DNA of 64,000 nucleotides, from NCBI GenBank assembly GCA_910890315.1, contig CAJVGD010000046.1, forward strand, positions 1,178,001-1,242,000, in the 5' to 3' direction. The translations under genes and the position numbers were made by a program. Below the pieces are notes generated by a model, which saw only the letters and a list, made by a program, of their open reading frames with translations, ran no database searches and had not been told where the DNA came from. Below, piece after piece: positions 49,476-61,215 of this stretch (positions are counted from its first letter, which is position 1; every line of letters starts with the position of its first letter). This DNA comes from Serendipita indica DSM 11827 (lineage: Eukaryota > Basidiomycota > Agaricomycetes > Sebacinales > Serendipitaceae).

Positions 49476-50640
49476 ATGGCGCTCCGTTTGCTCGGCGAAA
49501 ATCTCTCCGACAAATACGTTCATCGTAGCCTGCCAGAAAGCTTCGTAGACCTCACCGGTCGAGTTGTTATCGTCACTGGCTCGAATACCGGACTTGGACT
49601 CGAGGCAGTCAAGATGTTCTACAAGATGAACCCTGCAAGGCTCATCATGGCCGTACGAACAGTCAGCAAAGGAGAGTCTGCGAGACAACAGGTTCTGCAG
49701 CAGCAGACAAGAATGAAGAGTGGGACGAGTGTCGAGGTCTGGCAGCTCGACATGTCGAGTTTTGCGAGTGTCAAGCAGTTTGCACAGCGGTGCTACGATG
49801 AGCTCGAGAGGATCGACATCTTCCTCGCTAACGCTGGTACCCAGTCTGACGAGTGGGGGGTTACGACCGATGGATGGGAGAATACGTGCGTTTCGTGGCT
49901 TATGGCTTCAGCGGACTGACGCCTCGTAGATTGCAAATCAATGTCCTTTCTACCCATTTATTGACTCTCCTAGTGCATGACAAGCTAGTCCAGACTGCCC
50001 GTCTTCCGCCTCCAAAAGTCGGGGTCAACTTCAAGCCGCACCTGGTCATCGTCAGCAGTGGTGGTAAGAACCAGCATGATTTGCTACAAATACGCGTTCT
50101 TTCTAACCAGTGATCCTTATAGTTCACCTCGTCGCACCTTTCAAAGACAAGAACCAGGCAAACATCTTTGCGGCCCTCAATACCGAGTCTCGCTATGTTC
50201 AAGGCGACCGTTACTTTGACAGCAAGCTCCTGGAGATCCTCATTACACGACATATCTCCAAAATCCCAAAGTTCAGCCAAGAGGCGAGCGGTGTGGTAAT
50301 GTGTACCGTTAACCCAGGCTTCTGCCGCTCCGAGTTGATGAGACGGAGTCCATCGGCTGCTATAGCGTATGTTTTTTCGTAGGTGTGATCGGACGAGGGT
50401 ACTGACGTTTTATTAATAGGGTCGTTGGCACATTACTTATGCGCCCTGCACGAGAAGGCGCGAAAGCCATCGTGTGGGCTTGTCTCGATAACAACATCAC
50501 CCAGGGTGCATATACTTCGAATTGTGCGATTGACGCGTACGTCCCTTGATTTCTTGATGGCTCGTTTGCTGGGTGCTGATGCTCTTTGTCAGAGTCTCGA
50601 TACCGTAGCTCCAGAGAGACAGGAGGCCTGGAAGGTGTGA
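49476..50640 (+). CDS. Short-chain dehydrogenase/reductase, copy 1 (C-terminus altered)
   Basis: NAD(P)-dependent Rossmann-fold oxidoreductase of the retinol-dehydrogenase-like SDR group. Exons are 49476-49885, 49930-50063, 50123-50366, 50420-50536 and a short last one. Cofactor motif VTGSNTGLG (TGxxxGxG), structural LANAG, and catalytic YFDSK (YxxxK) are all present. NPGFCRSEL follows the active site, as in the paralogues. At the C-terminus, paralogues encode about 35 residues ending APEKQSAWTL. Here, most of that segment is missing: the sequence passes from an RVS-like piece directly to VAPERQEAWKV, and the reading frames do not join cleanly, so translation may stop at 50608. The catalytic core is intact. 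Substrate unknown. Confidence 0.82.
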
Positions 50641-51393
50641 TGCTTAGACTAATCCTGTGGGATCTTCTTTGGAATCTGTGTTCAGAGTTAGAGACTCGAA
50701 GAGTATATAACTATCTATTTGAATGCGACTTTTTGCTCCTCGGCGTGGTGGTTTGGCGTGTTTTAACCCTCATTCCTCCTGCAACCAGAAACAGAGTGCT
50801 TGCGGGGCCTCCATGGGATACTCTGGCCATAATAGAATCTCAAGAGTGAGTTGCCCATATCTTTCTTCCTCAAGATATCGGTGTACCAGCAGAGGTGAGT
50901 AGGTTCATCTGTAGCAAGTTCTAAAGTCACCTAGCATCATATCTCCCCGGAGGCGATTGAAGGTGTCAATTCGTATTCATTGCCTTGCGTGAGCAACGAC
51001 AGTTCCCCTCTTAGCTGGTGTAAAGTCGAGACGTGAGTATTGCCGCCGATCCATTCACATATATTTCATAGTGATTCTTCGTTTTTTCACGCCAGTGACA
51101 TGATACAGACGCAGAAGAGGCTGTGGAGGAGCTGGATGCGGTCCTCAGCGCAGTCGATCCTCGTGTAGGCGCTCTGCTCCACGGTGGGGCCAAATGATGG
51201 ACAATAAAGAATGGTGCTTCCGCAATTTATTGGTGGTCTGCCCTGCTATACGGATATCCGACGAAAACCGGAAACAGAAGCGGTGACGCCTCCATTATCA
51301 GGCATTAACGGGCGACTCTGTTACTGTGTAAATTCAAAATATCGTTGAATCATCCGATCTTAGGTTTCTCGATGAACGCGGGTCATGGGTGGA
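50641..51393. other. Intergenic with possible short spliced fragment
   Basis: Plus-strand pieces at about 50740-51197 can be chained through several GTGAGT donors into a frame ending DAVLSAVDPRVGALLHGGAK with a stop at 51197. No start codon and no family could be identified. It may be the 3' remnant of a gene. The remainder is the promoter of SDR copy 2. Confidence 0.25.
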
Positions 51394-51428
51394 TCATTCA
51401 TCGGTCGTCCGAGGCACGTCCTTATAAA
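51394..51428 (+). promoter_or_regulatory. Shared CGG-N4-CCG element and TATA box, SDR copy 2
   Basis: CATTCATCGGTCGTCCGAG (51394-51412) is identical to a sequence before SDR copy 3. It contains CGG-TCGT-CCG, an inverted-triplet site of the kind recognised by fungal Zn2Cys6 factors. TTATAAAG (51421-51428) follows, 80 nt before the ATG. Confidence 0.65.
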
Positions 51429-51507
51429 GCCAGGCAGATTGCTTCCCTTGGCCATATTCTTCCAAAAAAGGCCCCCATCTGTCCATCACACAAACCTATA
51501 AACATTT

Positions 51508-52745
51508 ATGGCATTTGCTGTCCTTAGCGAAAGTTTTGCGAACAAGTGGTTTCCTGGTCGCGGCCTCCCGGAGACGATTGTCGACCTCACAGGACGTACG
51601 GTCATCGTCACCGGATCCAACGTTGGACTAGGATTTGAGACTGCCAAAGCTTTCTACCAAATGAACCCTGCCAGGCTTATCCTCGCAGTTCGTAGTGTCG
51701 ATAAGGGCGAAGCAGCAAAGAAGAAGATTGTCGAGGAGGGCGGCGTCACTGTTTTGGAAGGAAGTAGGCCCCGAGTGGACGTTTGGCACCTCGACATGGC
51801 AGATTTTGCCAATGTCAAGAAGTTTGCGCAAAGGTGCCATGACGAGCTGGATAGAATCGACATCTTCCTCGCCAACGCCGGCGTTCAAAACAGGGAATGG
51901 ATTGTTACAAAGGACAGTTGGGAGGTTGCGTAAGTACTGATCAATTGGAACTCCACCGTTGGCTAACAATGCACAGGTTGCAGACGAATGTCATATCGAC
52001 GTATCTGCTAACCCTTTTGGTCACCGATAAACTTGTTCAGACCGCCAAGTTGCCCGCCCCCAAAGCGGGGGTTATATTTAAACCTCATTTGGTTATTGTA
52101 GCAAGCGACGGTGCGCCTCGTTCAACTATGACATATGGAATCTCATCGATAGTCTAGTGCACTACATGGCCTCTCTCAATGACCGGAAGGAGGCAAATAT
52201 CTTTCAAGCTCTGAACAGGGAAGACCGCTTCGACGGTGCCGCGCGCTATCAGGATAGCAAACTCATAGAGGTCCTCCTCACTCGCTTCCTCGCCAAGCAA
52301 TCCAAGTTTTCTCTCGAATCCACTGGCGTTGTTATGTGCACCGTCAACCCGGGACTCTGTTACTCAGAACTGGGACGCTTCATGAAGGGCCCTATGGCGA
52401 TCGCAAAGGCGTAAGTCACAAATTTATTCCTAGTTCGAGTGCTCATAATTCTCTGTTCAGGATTTTCTTTGCTCTGTTTGCTCGTATCACGGAGGAAGGT
52501 GCAAAGAACTTTACATGGGCGTGCCTCAACAATGATATCCCCCAAGGTGCTTATACATCTTCGTGCCGGGTTACCACGTACGCTGCATGTGTTCACGAGT
52601 CTTGTTAATCCTAACTAAACCCGACAGACCCTCGAATTTCGTCCTGTCACAGGAGGGAGACCAGGTATCTGAAAAGTTGTGGGATGAGCTTGTCACTATT
52701 CTCAATGAGATTGCACCGGAGAAGCAATCAGCTTGGACCCTCTAG
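51508..52745 (+). CDS. Short-chain dehydrogenase/reductase, copy 2
   Basis: Complete member of the cluster. Six exons are joined by introns at 51931-51976, 52110-52155, 52410-52460 and 52577-52625, placed as in copies 1, 3 and 4. Starts MAFAVLSESFANKWFPGR, a family-specific N-terminus. Cofactor site VTGSNVGLG, LANAG, active site YQDSK, NPGLCYSELGRF, and a complete C-terminus (VSEKLWDELV ... APEKQSAWTL). The N-terminal FPGRGLPE segment and LDLTGR-like strand match the retinol-dehydrogenase/WW-oxidoreductase-like SDRs that are expanded in Agaricomycetes. Preceded by a TATA box and the shared 19-bp element. Substrate unknown. Confidence 0.9.
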
Positions 52746-53555
52746 GAGCCTGAATAAGCAGCACGAGAGTTTCCATCTAGATAACATGACCCTCTATCAC
52801 ATTGTGTATCTTATTGACGGGGAAAAGGGTAGAGCGAGACCATAATTAAGCACTTTACGCTTCTATCGGAGGCATATCGCAGTCGGGAAGAAGTGTCGGA
52901 GCGTGCTGCACATGTATACGTCTCGGAAGGATTTCAATTTGGTCCAGTCGGCGTCCTCTTGGAAATTCACTTTATCTATATCTAGCCGCGAATGCGAACA
53001 AGATCTGTAGGTACTGCATTGATATGCAGAGCATCCCTGAGGTTTGCGACCGACCGCACAGCTCCTCATGTATTCCCGGTTGAAAGGGTTAAAACCTCCG
53101 TTCCGTGACTATTATCGGCGAAATATTATTGCATTCAATCAAGTAATTTCTATGACTTGTCGAGCCTGTCACACCGCCGTCGACAGGTCTCCGCAGCAGC
53201 GAGTTGTGGACGCGCCAGCCTCCGGCAGAAGACGTGCTGCGCGTGGCTAAGAATTTGCATCCTCTAAACTAGCCTGCTTATCATCAAGTGTATACAGAGG
53301 TAAGCGCTCCTTGGCTGATGTACCTAATCCGTATTACACCCGCACCGCTTGGAAAGTCCTGCCATGTCTCGTGGGAGAGTCGTACGCCATACAAGTCCTA
53401 CTAGTGGTATATTCATGAAACTCGGTGATGCAAAGAGGCAAGACATTCCTTTGTGACCATCCGGCATTGCCGAATGCTCCGCCATACAACCAGATATCAA
53501 TTTTCCGCGATGTAATACTGCCTTCTCTGCCGAAGAACACGCGTCATGACCGGTA
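52746..53555. other. Intergenic between SDR copies 2 and 3
   Basis: No gene seen; short shadow frames only. Contains the upstream region of SDR copy 3. Confidence 0.5.
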
Positions 53556-53589
53556 CATTCATCGGTCGTCCGAGACGAACCATATAAAA
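53556..53589 (+). promoter_or_regulatory. Shared CGG-N4-CCG element and TATA box, SDR copy 3
   Basis: CATTCATCGGTCGTCCGAG (53556-53574), the same 19 bp as before copy 2, then ATATAAAA (53582-53589), 59 nt before the ATG. The spacing between element and TATA matches copy 2 to within a few bases. Confidence 0.65.
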
Positions 53590-53647
53590 CGGACAAGAAC
53601 CTGAGCACTTTTCACTCATCATTCCATCCTCAGCACCCATAGAAGCC

Positions 53648-54881
53648 ATGGCACTATCTATAGTTGGTGAAACCTTTGCCAACAAGTGGTTCCCTGGCCG
53701 CAAGCTCCCCGAGACATTTGTCGACCTTACCGGACGTACAGTCGTTGTCACTGGATCCAACGCAGGGCTTGGGTTCGAATCTGTCAAGGCCTTCTACCGA
53801 ATGGGTCCAGCCAGACTCATCCTTGCAGTTCGAAGCCTCGATAAAGGAGAGGAAGCGAAAAAGAAGATCGAAGCTAATACCAATACCACGGGCGGAAGTA
53901 GGCCACAGGTTGATGTCTGGCACCTTGATATGGCAGACTTTGCCAATGTCAAGAGGTTTGCGCAGAGGTGCTACGACGAATTGGACAGAATCGACATCTT
54001 CCTCGCCAGTGCCGGAGTACAGAATAGAGAGTGGATTGTCACAAAGGATGGCTGGGAGGTCGCGTGTGTCTCCGTGGTCCCAATTGTATTTATCTGTTTG
54101 CTGATGGTGTACAGATTGCAGACGAACGTTATTTCGACATACCTTTTGACACTCCTCGTCACCGACAAACTCGCTCAAACTGCCAAACTGCCAGCTCCTA
54201 AACCTGGAGTCGTATTGAAGCCCCATCTAGTCGTCGTAGCAAGTGACGGTGAGGAAGCTCATGCGTAACAGTCGGAATCTTATCAATGGCCCAGTGCACT
54301 TCATGGCGTCGCTGAATGACCAAAAAGAGCCCAACATCTTTCAAGGTCTCAACGAGGAGCGTCGTTTCAACGGAGAAGCGCTATTTTGACACCAAGCTTA
54401 TGGAGGTTCTCATCACTCGTTTCCTTACCAAGCATCCCAAGTTCTCCTTTGAATCTACAGGCGTCGTTATGTGCACAGTCAATCCAGGATTCTGTCGCTC
54501 AGAGCTTGGTCGGTTTGCGAAAGGACCCATGGTCGTTGCACAAGCGTAAGCCCCTTTTCCAAAGTCCCATGCCGTTCTCAAAGGGGATGGCGTAGGGTTG
54601 CTTTTGCAGTACTCGCTCGCTCCACAGAGCAAGGAGCCAGGACGTTCACTTGGGCATGTCTGAATAACGATATTCCTCAAGGTTCTTATACATCTTCGTG
54701 CAAGGTCGCCAGGTACGTACTTTGTTTAGCTCCCTTCGATGAGGTATTGATCCAGTTCGACAGGCCATCCAGCTTCGTACTGTCACCTAGAGGAGATCGA
54801 GTCTCTGAGAAGCTGTGGAATGAGCTGGTTATTATCCTCAATCAGATTGCCCCTGAGAAGCAGTCGGCGTGGACGCTCTAG
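53648..54881 (+). CDS. Short-chain dehydrogenase/reductase, copy 3 (one apparent frameshift)
   Basis: Closest paralogue of copy 2. Starts MALSIVGETFANKWFPGR, with VTGSNAGLG cofactor site, LASAG (Asn of the usual NAG replaced by Ser), active site YFDTK, NPGFCRSELGRF and C-terminal APEKQSAWTL. Introns match those of copy 2. Near 54379-54382, immediately before the active-site Tyr, the frame breaks: RRFNGEA runs into a stop, and RYFDTKLMEV continues one frame over, as if two bases were missing relative to copy 2. The LASAG change is notable because that Asn helps position the catalytic residues. Either a young pseudogene or an assembly error. Confidence 0.78.
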
Positions 54882-55183
54882 GACCAAAGTATGTTTGCAT
54901 CATGCATATTTCACGATGTTTATTTTACACTCTGTGACGTTGGACTCGGTATCATGTGGGTGTTGAAAGTTCTGCGATTGTCGTTGCTTGTTCCCGACGA
55001 CATTGAAGAACCCTGGTCCGAACATCCGAACTGGATCAGTAGTACGAATAAGCACATATATCCTTAATCTTAACCTCTCTTGGGACCGACTGCCTTGGAG
55101 AAGGTGAGGCGATCAAACCTGCTGGCTTTTTTCATACAAAAGTACCGACCTATATGTCTAGTTCATAACCTACTTGTGATACT
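54882..55183. other. Short intergenic stretch
   Basis: Between SDR copy 3 and the TPR pseudogene. Nothing seen. Confidence 0.5.
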
Positions 55184-57018
55184 ATGCCCATCCGTGCGAT
55201 GACTCTTGCCATGACCAGAGTGCGAGCTTCCACGTCGAGATCTATACCTTTCATACGGTACGTCCATATCTCAGATTCACGTCTCAATGACCTGAAATCG
55301 CTCATCAGAACTCTTCCTCGACGTCTTGTAACCTCGCACATCACCGGCATGTCCAGTAACAGGCCATCCAGGGGAATAGATGCCAGTCCCAACGTCATCG
55401 GTCGTATTCATTTTGCCACTGAAGCAAATCATTTCGACCATGGCACATACCACCAACGCGAAGCCGAGTATCATCAATTCATGGATGAAATGGCGCAGTT
55501 GTGGACGCCTGTCATGGATTTGGCGGAGGAGAGTCCACTGGAAGCAATCTCACTTTGTCGTGATCGACTCAGGAATCCTCTCTTGTCGCTCGGTCGACCT
55601 TCCATCACTACCATGGAACAAGCCATCGCCATAGCTCAACACCACCTCGGAAGACTTCTATTCGACACTCATGTCGCAGAAGACGCTCCACATCCTGACC
55701 GTTCACAAAATACGGAAGCGATTGACCTGCTTCGAAAGGCAAAAGATGGATACACCGCGCACCTACCAAGCTTCGAGCTGGACATTGCGCAAATCCAAGA
55801 TACTCTGATCTCGTGTCTCCAGCATGAGGGGCGGCTTGTCGAGGCGGTGGAGGAAACGAGGAATCTCGTTGATCTCCGGAAGCGCATCTGGGCTAGAGCC
55901 AAAGAGGATGTGGAATTGACACCCGGTGACCGTAGTAGTCTCCTTCGGGAACTTGTTCGTTCTGCTGGGTCGGCACTCGCAATTTGCGGCTGATGTGAAC
56001 CAGAGTGTTCTCCTTTGGAGGCGGTTCAGGAGGCACTTGTACTCTTGGAAGAACATAGCAAGCTCTTCGGCACAGACGCACCATTAAATGTGCTACATAT
56101 CAACCTCCTTATCGATTCAAGTGCCCGTCTCGCAGACTGTTGCCACTTAGAGGAGTCGCTGGCAGAAGCATACAAAGCTCTGATCCTCTCGAGAAGAGTT
56201 GCAGAAAAACTCCACCCAACCAGGCGAGAAGGCTGAAGTGCTCTATGGCCGCGCCCTTGGAAACATGTCTGCTCGCATGGTTGACTCGAGCGTCGAGAAC
56301 TTCCGTGATCTCGAGCTCAGATATATCTGTGAAGAAGCTGCAAAGCTTCATCATCGCCTCGCGCGTCTTCCCTTCGACCGTACTGAAGGTATACCGCTCG
56401 ACTATGTTCCCCAGCGTGGTGGATACGCTCTGAGTAGCCTCAGCATACTAGCAGCAACTACAAGCGGGTACGGAGCAACAACAAGCACTGCTGGAGAGGT
56501 CATTGGAGGTGATGCTTCTTGTCTCCTCACCGGAGATAGCAGACACATTGCGTAAATTTTCGCATGTACCGCTCTCCGTAGCTTACAAGTACTACGTCGA
56601 AACGCTGGACTGGCCAATTATGGGGTTCGCCGACGCGAACGATGCACTGAGGATCATAACCGGTTTGGTTCACATTCGACTCGAGCACGCCAAGGAGACT
56701 GGTAGCCTCGACGGAGACGTCTCAGGTATTCTCCAGGCAGAACTTCGCCGGGGGGTCCAATTGGCGACAATCTTGCAGCAGACTGCAGTAAACGAAGGTA
56801 CCAAGAAGGAAGCAAGCGTCAATATGAGCAAGGTACTCTCTCAGCGGGGAGTATTCGAAAGGTTCTCTTCAGTAGAGACGGCCAGAGTTACGTGGATGGA
56901 GGCAAAAGCTCTCCTCGAGATGTCGGCCAATATGCAACCTACTACTTTCGACGCAGTGGAGAAGAATAGAGTAACCATATTGGAGGAGATTACTGAATAT
57001 CTTGCCATGGACGATTAA
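55184..57018 (+). pseudogene. Broken TPR-like (helical repeat) gene
   Basis: An intronless-looking helical protein similar to the TPR arrays of fungal NLR-like and signalling proteins: AIDLLRKAKDGYTAHLP, GRLVEAVEETRNLVDLRKRI, PLEAVQEALVLLEEHSKLFG, ESLAEAYKALILSRRVAEKL, SVAYKYYVETLDWPIMGFA and VFERFSSVETARVTWMEAK. The frame is interrupted by an in-frame TGA at 55991-55993, by a frame change near 56205-56225 and by another near 56430-56465, while similarity continues across each. No plausible introns restore the frame. The N-terminus (RASTSRSIPFIRYVHIS) could be a targeting sequence. Sits between SDR copies 3 and 4, so the locus may have been rearranged. Could also be a gene with clustered assembly errors, but three breaks in one gene favour decay. 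Confidence 0.65.
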
Positions 57019-57634
57019 GGCTGGCCACATGTAGTCGTTTCAGAGTAAGTGAGGTCCAGTCCCTGGCATACTGGGACACTATAGGAGATTTACTGTCTAT
57101 ATTCATCCTCATAACTGAGATATCATGTTTTCGTTGCCTCTACTGGGAGATTCGGCGGGTCAAGGCGGGAGGTTGATGCCTAGCGGCCTCAGAAACGAGA
57201 TTGAATCATTCTGCAACGCTGATTCACCAATTGAATCGATGTATATACACTATAGTACACTTTATGTGGCACAGTCTCGTCACCTTGATGTATACCTTTT
57301 GAAAAGTTCTGTGCTCTAGCAATTACAAATCGATCACTTGAAGAACGGTTCCACCCACTACGACTCGGTTATTGACACAAGAGATACTGTATGGCTGCGT
57401 GCGTACTACGATGTAAGATAGCATACAATATGTTACAATTTTAGCTCTCTTTGACAGCTTGATTCGTACACGTTTCCTAGTGCAGTTGAAAACTCTCCTC
57501 AACTTAGTGTCGGCCAGAATGGGTGATTAGCCATCACAGATGGTCATTTATCGAATCTAAGAGGAGAAATTCCGCTATTTGAGTGTTGCATCTGCGCCAA
57601 AACGGTGCCGACTCGTATAAATCATTTGACAAAC
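57019..57634. other. AT-richer intergenic region
   Basis: Convergent space between the TPR pseudogene and the minus-strand SDR copy 4. More AT-rich than its neighbours, with no gene seen. Confidence 0.5.
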
Positions 57635-58968
57635 TCACATTGCGCTTATACCCGTAGCGAGATCAAGTTCTATAATCATATCACTATGGCATATAAATCT
57701 TTTGCTAAATAAACGCCGAGAGGGCGGCTTTGGTGTCATCGCCTCAGAATGTCCACGCATTCTTTTCTGGGGGGCGACTCCATTTAGAATTGCGACGAGC
57801 TCTTTCCAGAGTTTCTTTCCAGCTTCCACTCCTTCATCTGATCGAACAAATGCAGAGGGCCTGTTGTCCATGATTAGAAAAGTCCAGTCGGGTGTGCATT
57901 TGAAGTACGTACTGCGTAACTTTGCATGAGGAAACGTATGAGCCCGACGTAATCTTTGCGTCCAAGGATGCCCATATCAGATTCTTTGCACCTTCGCGAG
58001 TCGGGCGTGCCATGACGCTGTACATTATCCTAGATCCCAACTTATCAGCATTTTATGATTGTATGTAGCAGAGCGCACCATTTAAAGACCGGCGACCAGT
58101 CACGGTGAAAGTCGGAGCGAGTAAAACCTGGGTTGACGGTACAGAGCACGGGTCCCTTCCCATTAGAGGACGCATAGACCGGGTGGTGTTGCGCCAAGTG
58201 ACGGGTGAGGAGGATCTCAAACAGTTTAGTGTCCGTGTATCGCGTCGACGAATTGAAGCGCTTTTGGTCGTTGAGTGCGACGAGGATGTTGGGTTGCGTG
58301 CGATCACTGAATGGCGCAAAGAAGTGTACTAGTGGTTCAGTTTGTTCAGGGGAGGGTACAAGGGGTGAGGGAACGACGTACCGTCACTTGCAACGATGAC
58401 TAGATGCGGCACGAACTCGATACCAGGTTTAGGTGCAGTGAGCTTGGATGTTTGGACCATCTTGTCTGTAACGAGTAATGAGAGGAGTATCGTCGAGAGG
58501 ACGTTGACTTGGATCCTGCGAGGCATAAGATTGCGCGTAGGAATTCAGACGGACGTACCCTTGTTCCCACCCGTCTTTTGTGACAGCCCACGACTCGCTC
58601 GCGACACCTGCGTTTGCGAGGAATACGTCGAGACGCTCCAGTTCTTTCTCACATCGCTCGGCAAACTGGACGACGCTCGAGAAGTCTGCCATGTCCAGTT
58701 TCCAAACTTCGACACTTGGTGCATTCTCGCTGCTGGCGGTACCAGCATGAAGAGAGAGGATGGACTGTTTGGCAGCCTCGCCCTTTTCGAGGCTACGCAC
58801 GGCGAGAATAAGACGCGCGGGATTCATCTCGTAAAACATTTTTGCACTGTCTAGTCCTAGTCCAGTGTTGGAACCAGTGACGACGACGGTGCGACCGGTC
58901 AAGTCTACGTGGGCCTGTGGCATCGTGCGCCACTTGTTGAGAATGGATTCGATGAGAACGGCGAGCAT
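57635..58968 (-). CDS. Short-chain dehydrogenase/reductase, copy 4
   Basis: More diverged and inverted relative to copies 1-3. Starts MLAVLIESILNKWRTMPQAH. Cofactor motif VTGSNTGLG, LANAG, active site YTDTK, CTVNPGFTRSDF, and a C-terminal KKLWKELVAILNGVAP. Introns occur at positions homologous to the other copies (donors GTACGT, GTACGT, GTGCGC, GTACGT). At the end, a run of six C on the coding strand (57769-57774) shifts the frame: the conserved K-N-A-W-T ending, stopping at 57744, is one frame away, and the present frame runs on to 57635. A one-base homopolymer error would explain it. TATA sequence on the minus strand at 59018-59026. Confidence 0.82.
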
Positions 58969-59686
58969 TGTGATAGTTGGAGGCTTTGTTTCGTCTTTGC
59001 TTGAAGGTCAGAGTGAGCTTTATAGCGAGCCGACCATAACCCCCGATTGCGGCCGCCTTCGTCGCCGCTTGCTTTGTGCTTAGTCGTATACAACCCGGAT
59101 TGAATTGGGATTAGTAACGCGATATCTATTAGCCCCTAAGTTGTATGGTTGATGTAATGAGAACGAGTCGGAGATGGTAGGAGTTTGAAATAAGGTTGGT
59201 CGAAGTCGTGTTGTAGATCCAACTTGTGAGGTGGAAGACATCTATGCGATTGTCGTATTCTTTGGAGGTCGCAGTATTCGTTTGAATACGTTGAGTTCTG
59301 AATACGGTAAGATGAAACTCGCATTATGGCAGCGGCAGTCGCCCAGGGGTGAACTTGCGGGAAACGGGGTAACCAGGCCGTTGCTCCGATCAGCTCAGCG
59401 TGAGAGGCCTAAAGACAGCATAGCCATCTTATTTTACACGCCCTAATGTCGAAATTGGGACGAGTATTATTAGCAGCAAGGCATGCGGGATACGAGCGGC
59501 AAAGGAGAGGAGCGGGAGGACTGCGCAATCAATAAGGAACTGAGTATGATTTGCAGAATTGGTTTATTATACGGTGGGTAGCCAGCAGCCGGGTTGAGTT
59601 TTTCCAAAGCTTGGTCCTCACCACTTCTGCTCCCTCGTCGATCCCCAATCGTCTCCAGTGTCTCCAGAGTATATTCTTCGCTGACC
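58969..59686. other. Divergent promoter region, SDR copy 4 and first glycoprotein gene
   Basis: Contains the minus-strand TATAAAG (59018-59026) about 50 nt before SDR copy 4. The rest shows no gene. Confidence 0.5.
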
Positions 59687-61215
59687 ATGCTCGCTACAAC
59701 GTCGTCCTATACCGCCGCGGCCATTGTGCTCGCAAACCTCGCTGCCGTCGTCCACGCTCAGTCGTCGGGAGCGTCAGCATTTACGCCGCTCGCATCCCAA
59801 AGCTTTACGTATACTGCTCTCCCATACCAGGCAGATACTGGAACAGGTGAACGTGGACCCCAGTCTGGCTACAACATTTGCAACTCGACGGTGTGTGATG
59901 CTTGCTGGGCCTAGAATGTCCAATGCTGACGCTGCTGGTCGTCGTCGAATAGACCGAGAACCAACAGTCCAAGTGCCAGACGGCCATTATCAACAGCATT
60001 GACGGTGAGTCGGCCATGCCTCGTCCCCCTGCGCGCTCGGTGGTCGTCCAATCACCACCGCCACTTTTGCCTGTCCTTTGTTCACCACTTCTCATCTGCC
60101 CGCACAGATTTCTGCCTCTGGGCCCCCAGGATCCAAACAGTGTGATCGGAAACGTCGAAGGGTACGTTGCTCTGGTATCCCCGAAGAAGAGGCCCACACG
60201 CTCACGCTCCTATTCGCCAGCGAGTGCGTTGCCTGGTGTACAAAGCCCGGTCATGGTATGTGCATTTAACCGTAAATGTAGACGGCATTATTGATGATTG
60301 CATAGGAACGCGCTTAATTCCTGCTGGCGCTCTCACCGCTGTCCAATTTATGAAGACGCCCGACTATGTTCAAGGTGAGCTCGACCCCCCCCCAGCGACC
60401 AAAATTATAGACTCACGAAATGAAGTCACCGGTCTCATCAACCAGGCACTCATCAACATTGCCCCCAACGACGATGGTGGCGAGTTGGACCCGCACGGTG
60501 CAGATCAGCGCGGAAACCCACTCGGCGGGCTCGTCTTTTCCAACGCATTCCCTGCATCCAACGGTAACGCGAACAACTATGTCCAGGCGATTGAATGGCA
60601 CAATTTCATGGGTGGAAGCGCCTTTTGTCTCAAAGCCTGCGATCCCTCGCGTCCCAATGCTGCTCGGTACGTTCTCTAGGATCTTCTAGAGCTGTTTCTG
60701 ACGAAAAAAAAAAATCAGTCTGTGTGAACACGTGTTCGATCGAATTGGATGCCAGTACAACGCACCTGCTGCCTATGCTCCAAATGTCTTTGAGTCTTGC
60801 CTCGGTGATAGCCAAGATTTCCCCGGTGTATATACGGGTGCCAATGGTGTCGTGAGCACGTACAGCCAGCCTCCCGAGTCGTTGGGAGCCATCACTGCCA
60901 TCCCGTATACCCCCCGTATCCCGGCAAGCTCGTCGTGCACGCCCTACACGAGCTCTGCAATCTATACTGCCAATGTGAGTGGACTATTGAGAGAGAAGAA
61001 GAAAGAGATTGACGAGATTGTAGCCTAGCGCGTCCATTTCGACGTCGACTAGCTCGAGTAGCAGCACCTCGCGTACGGGCACGACGTCTCGCTCGACGTC
61101 GACACGTACCGTCACGCCGTCGAGCACATCTACGCCCGGTGCTGGGTTTGTGAGTGCAAAGGCATCGCCCGTTCTTGCCTTGTTCGCCGCGCTGGCCGGG
61201 TTCGCCATGTTCTAA
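59687..61215 (+). CDS. Macrophage-activating-glycoprotein-like secreted protein, copy 1
   Basis: Secreted or wall-bound glycoprotein of the basidiomycete 'macrophage activating glycoprotein' family; biochemical function is unknown. A signal peptide (SYTAAAIVLANLAAVVHAQ) is followed by the family core: FTPLASQSFTYTALPYQAD, GYNICNST, DDFCLWAPQDPNSVIG, CVAWCTKPGHGTRLIP, GGELDPHGADQRGNPLGG, EWHNFMGGSAFCLKACD, FDRIGCQYNAPAAY and GVVSTYSQPPESLG. The C-terminus is Ser/Thr-rich and ends in a hydrophobic segment (VLALFAALAGFAMF), as in GPI-anchored proteins. Eight exons were joined with phases matching copy 2, including several short ones around 59990-60300. Paired Cys suggest disulfides. Tandem with copy 2. 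Confidence 0.88.
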
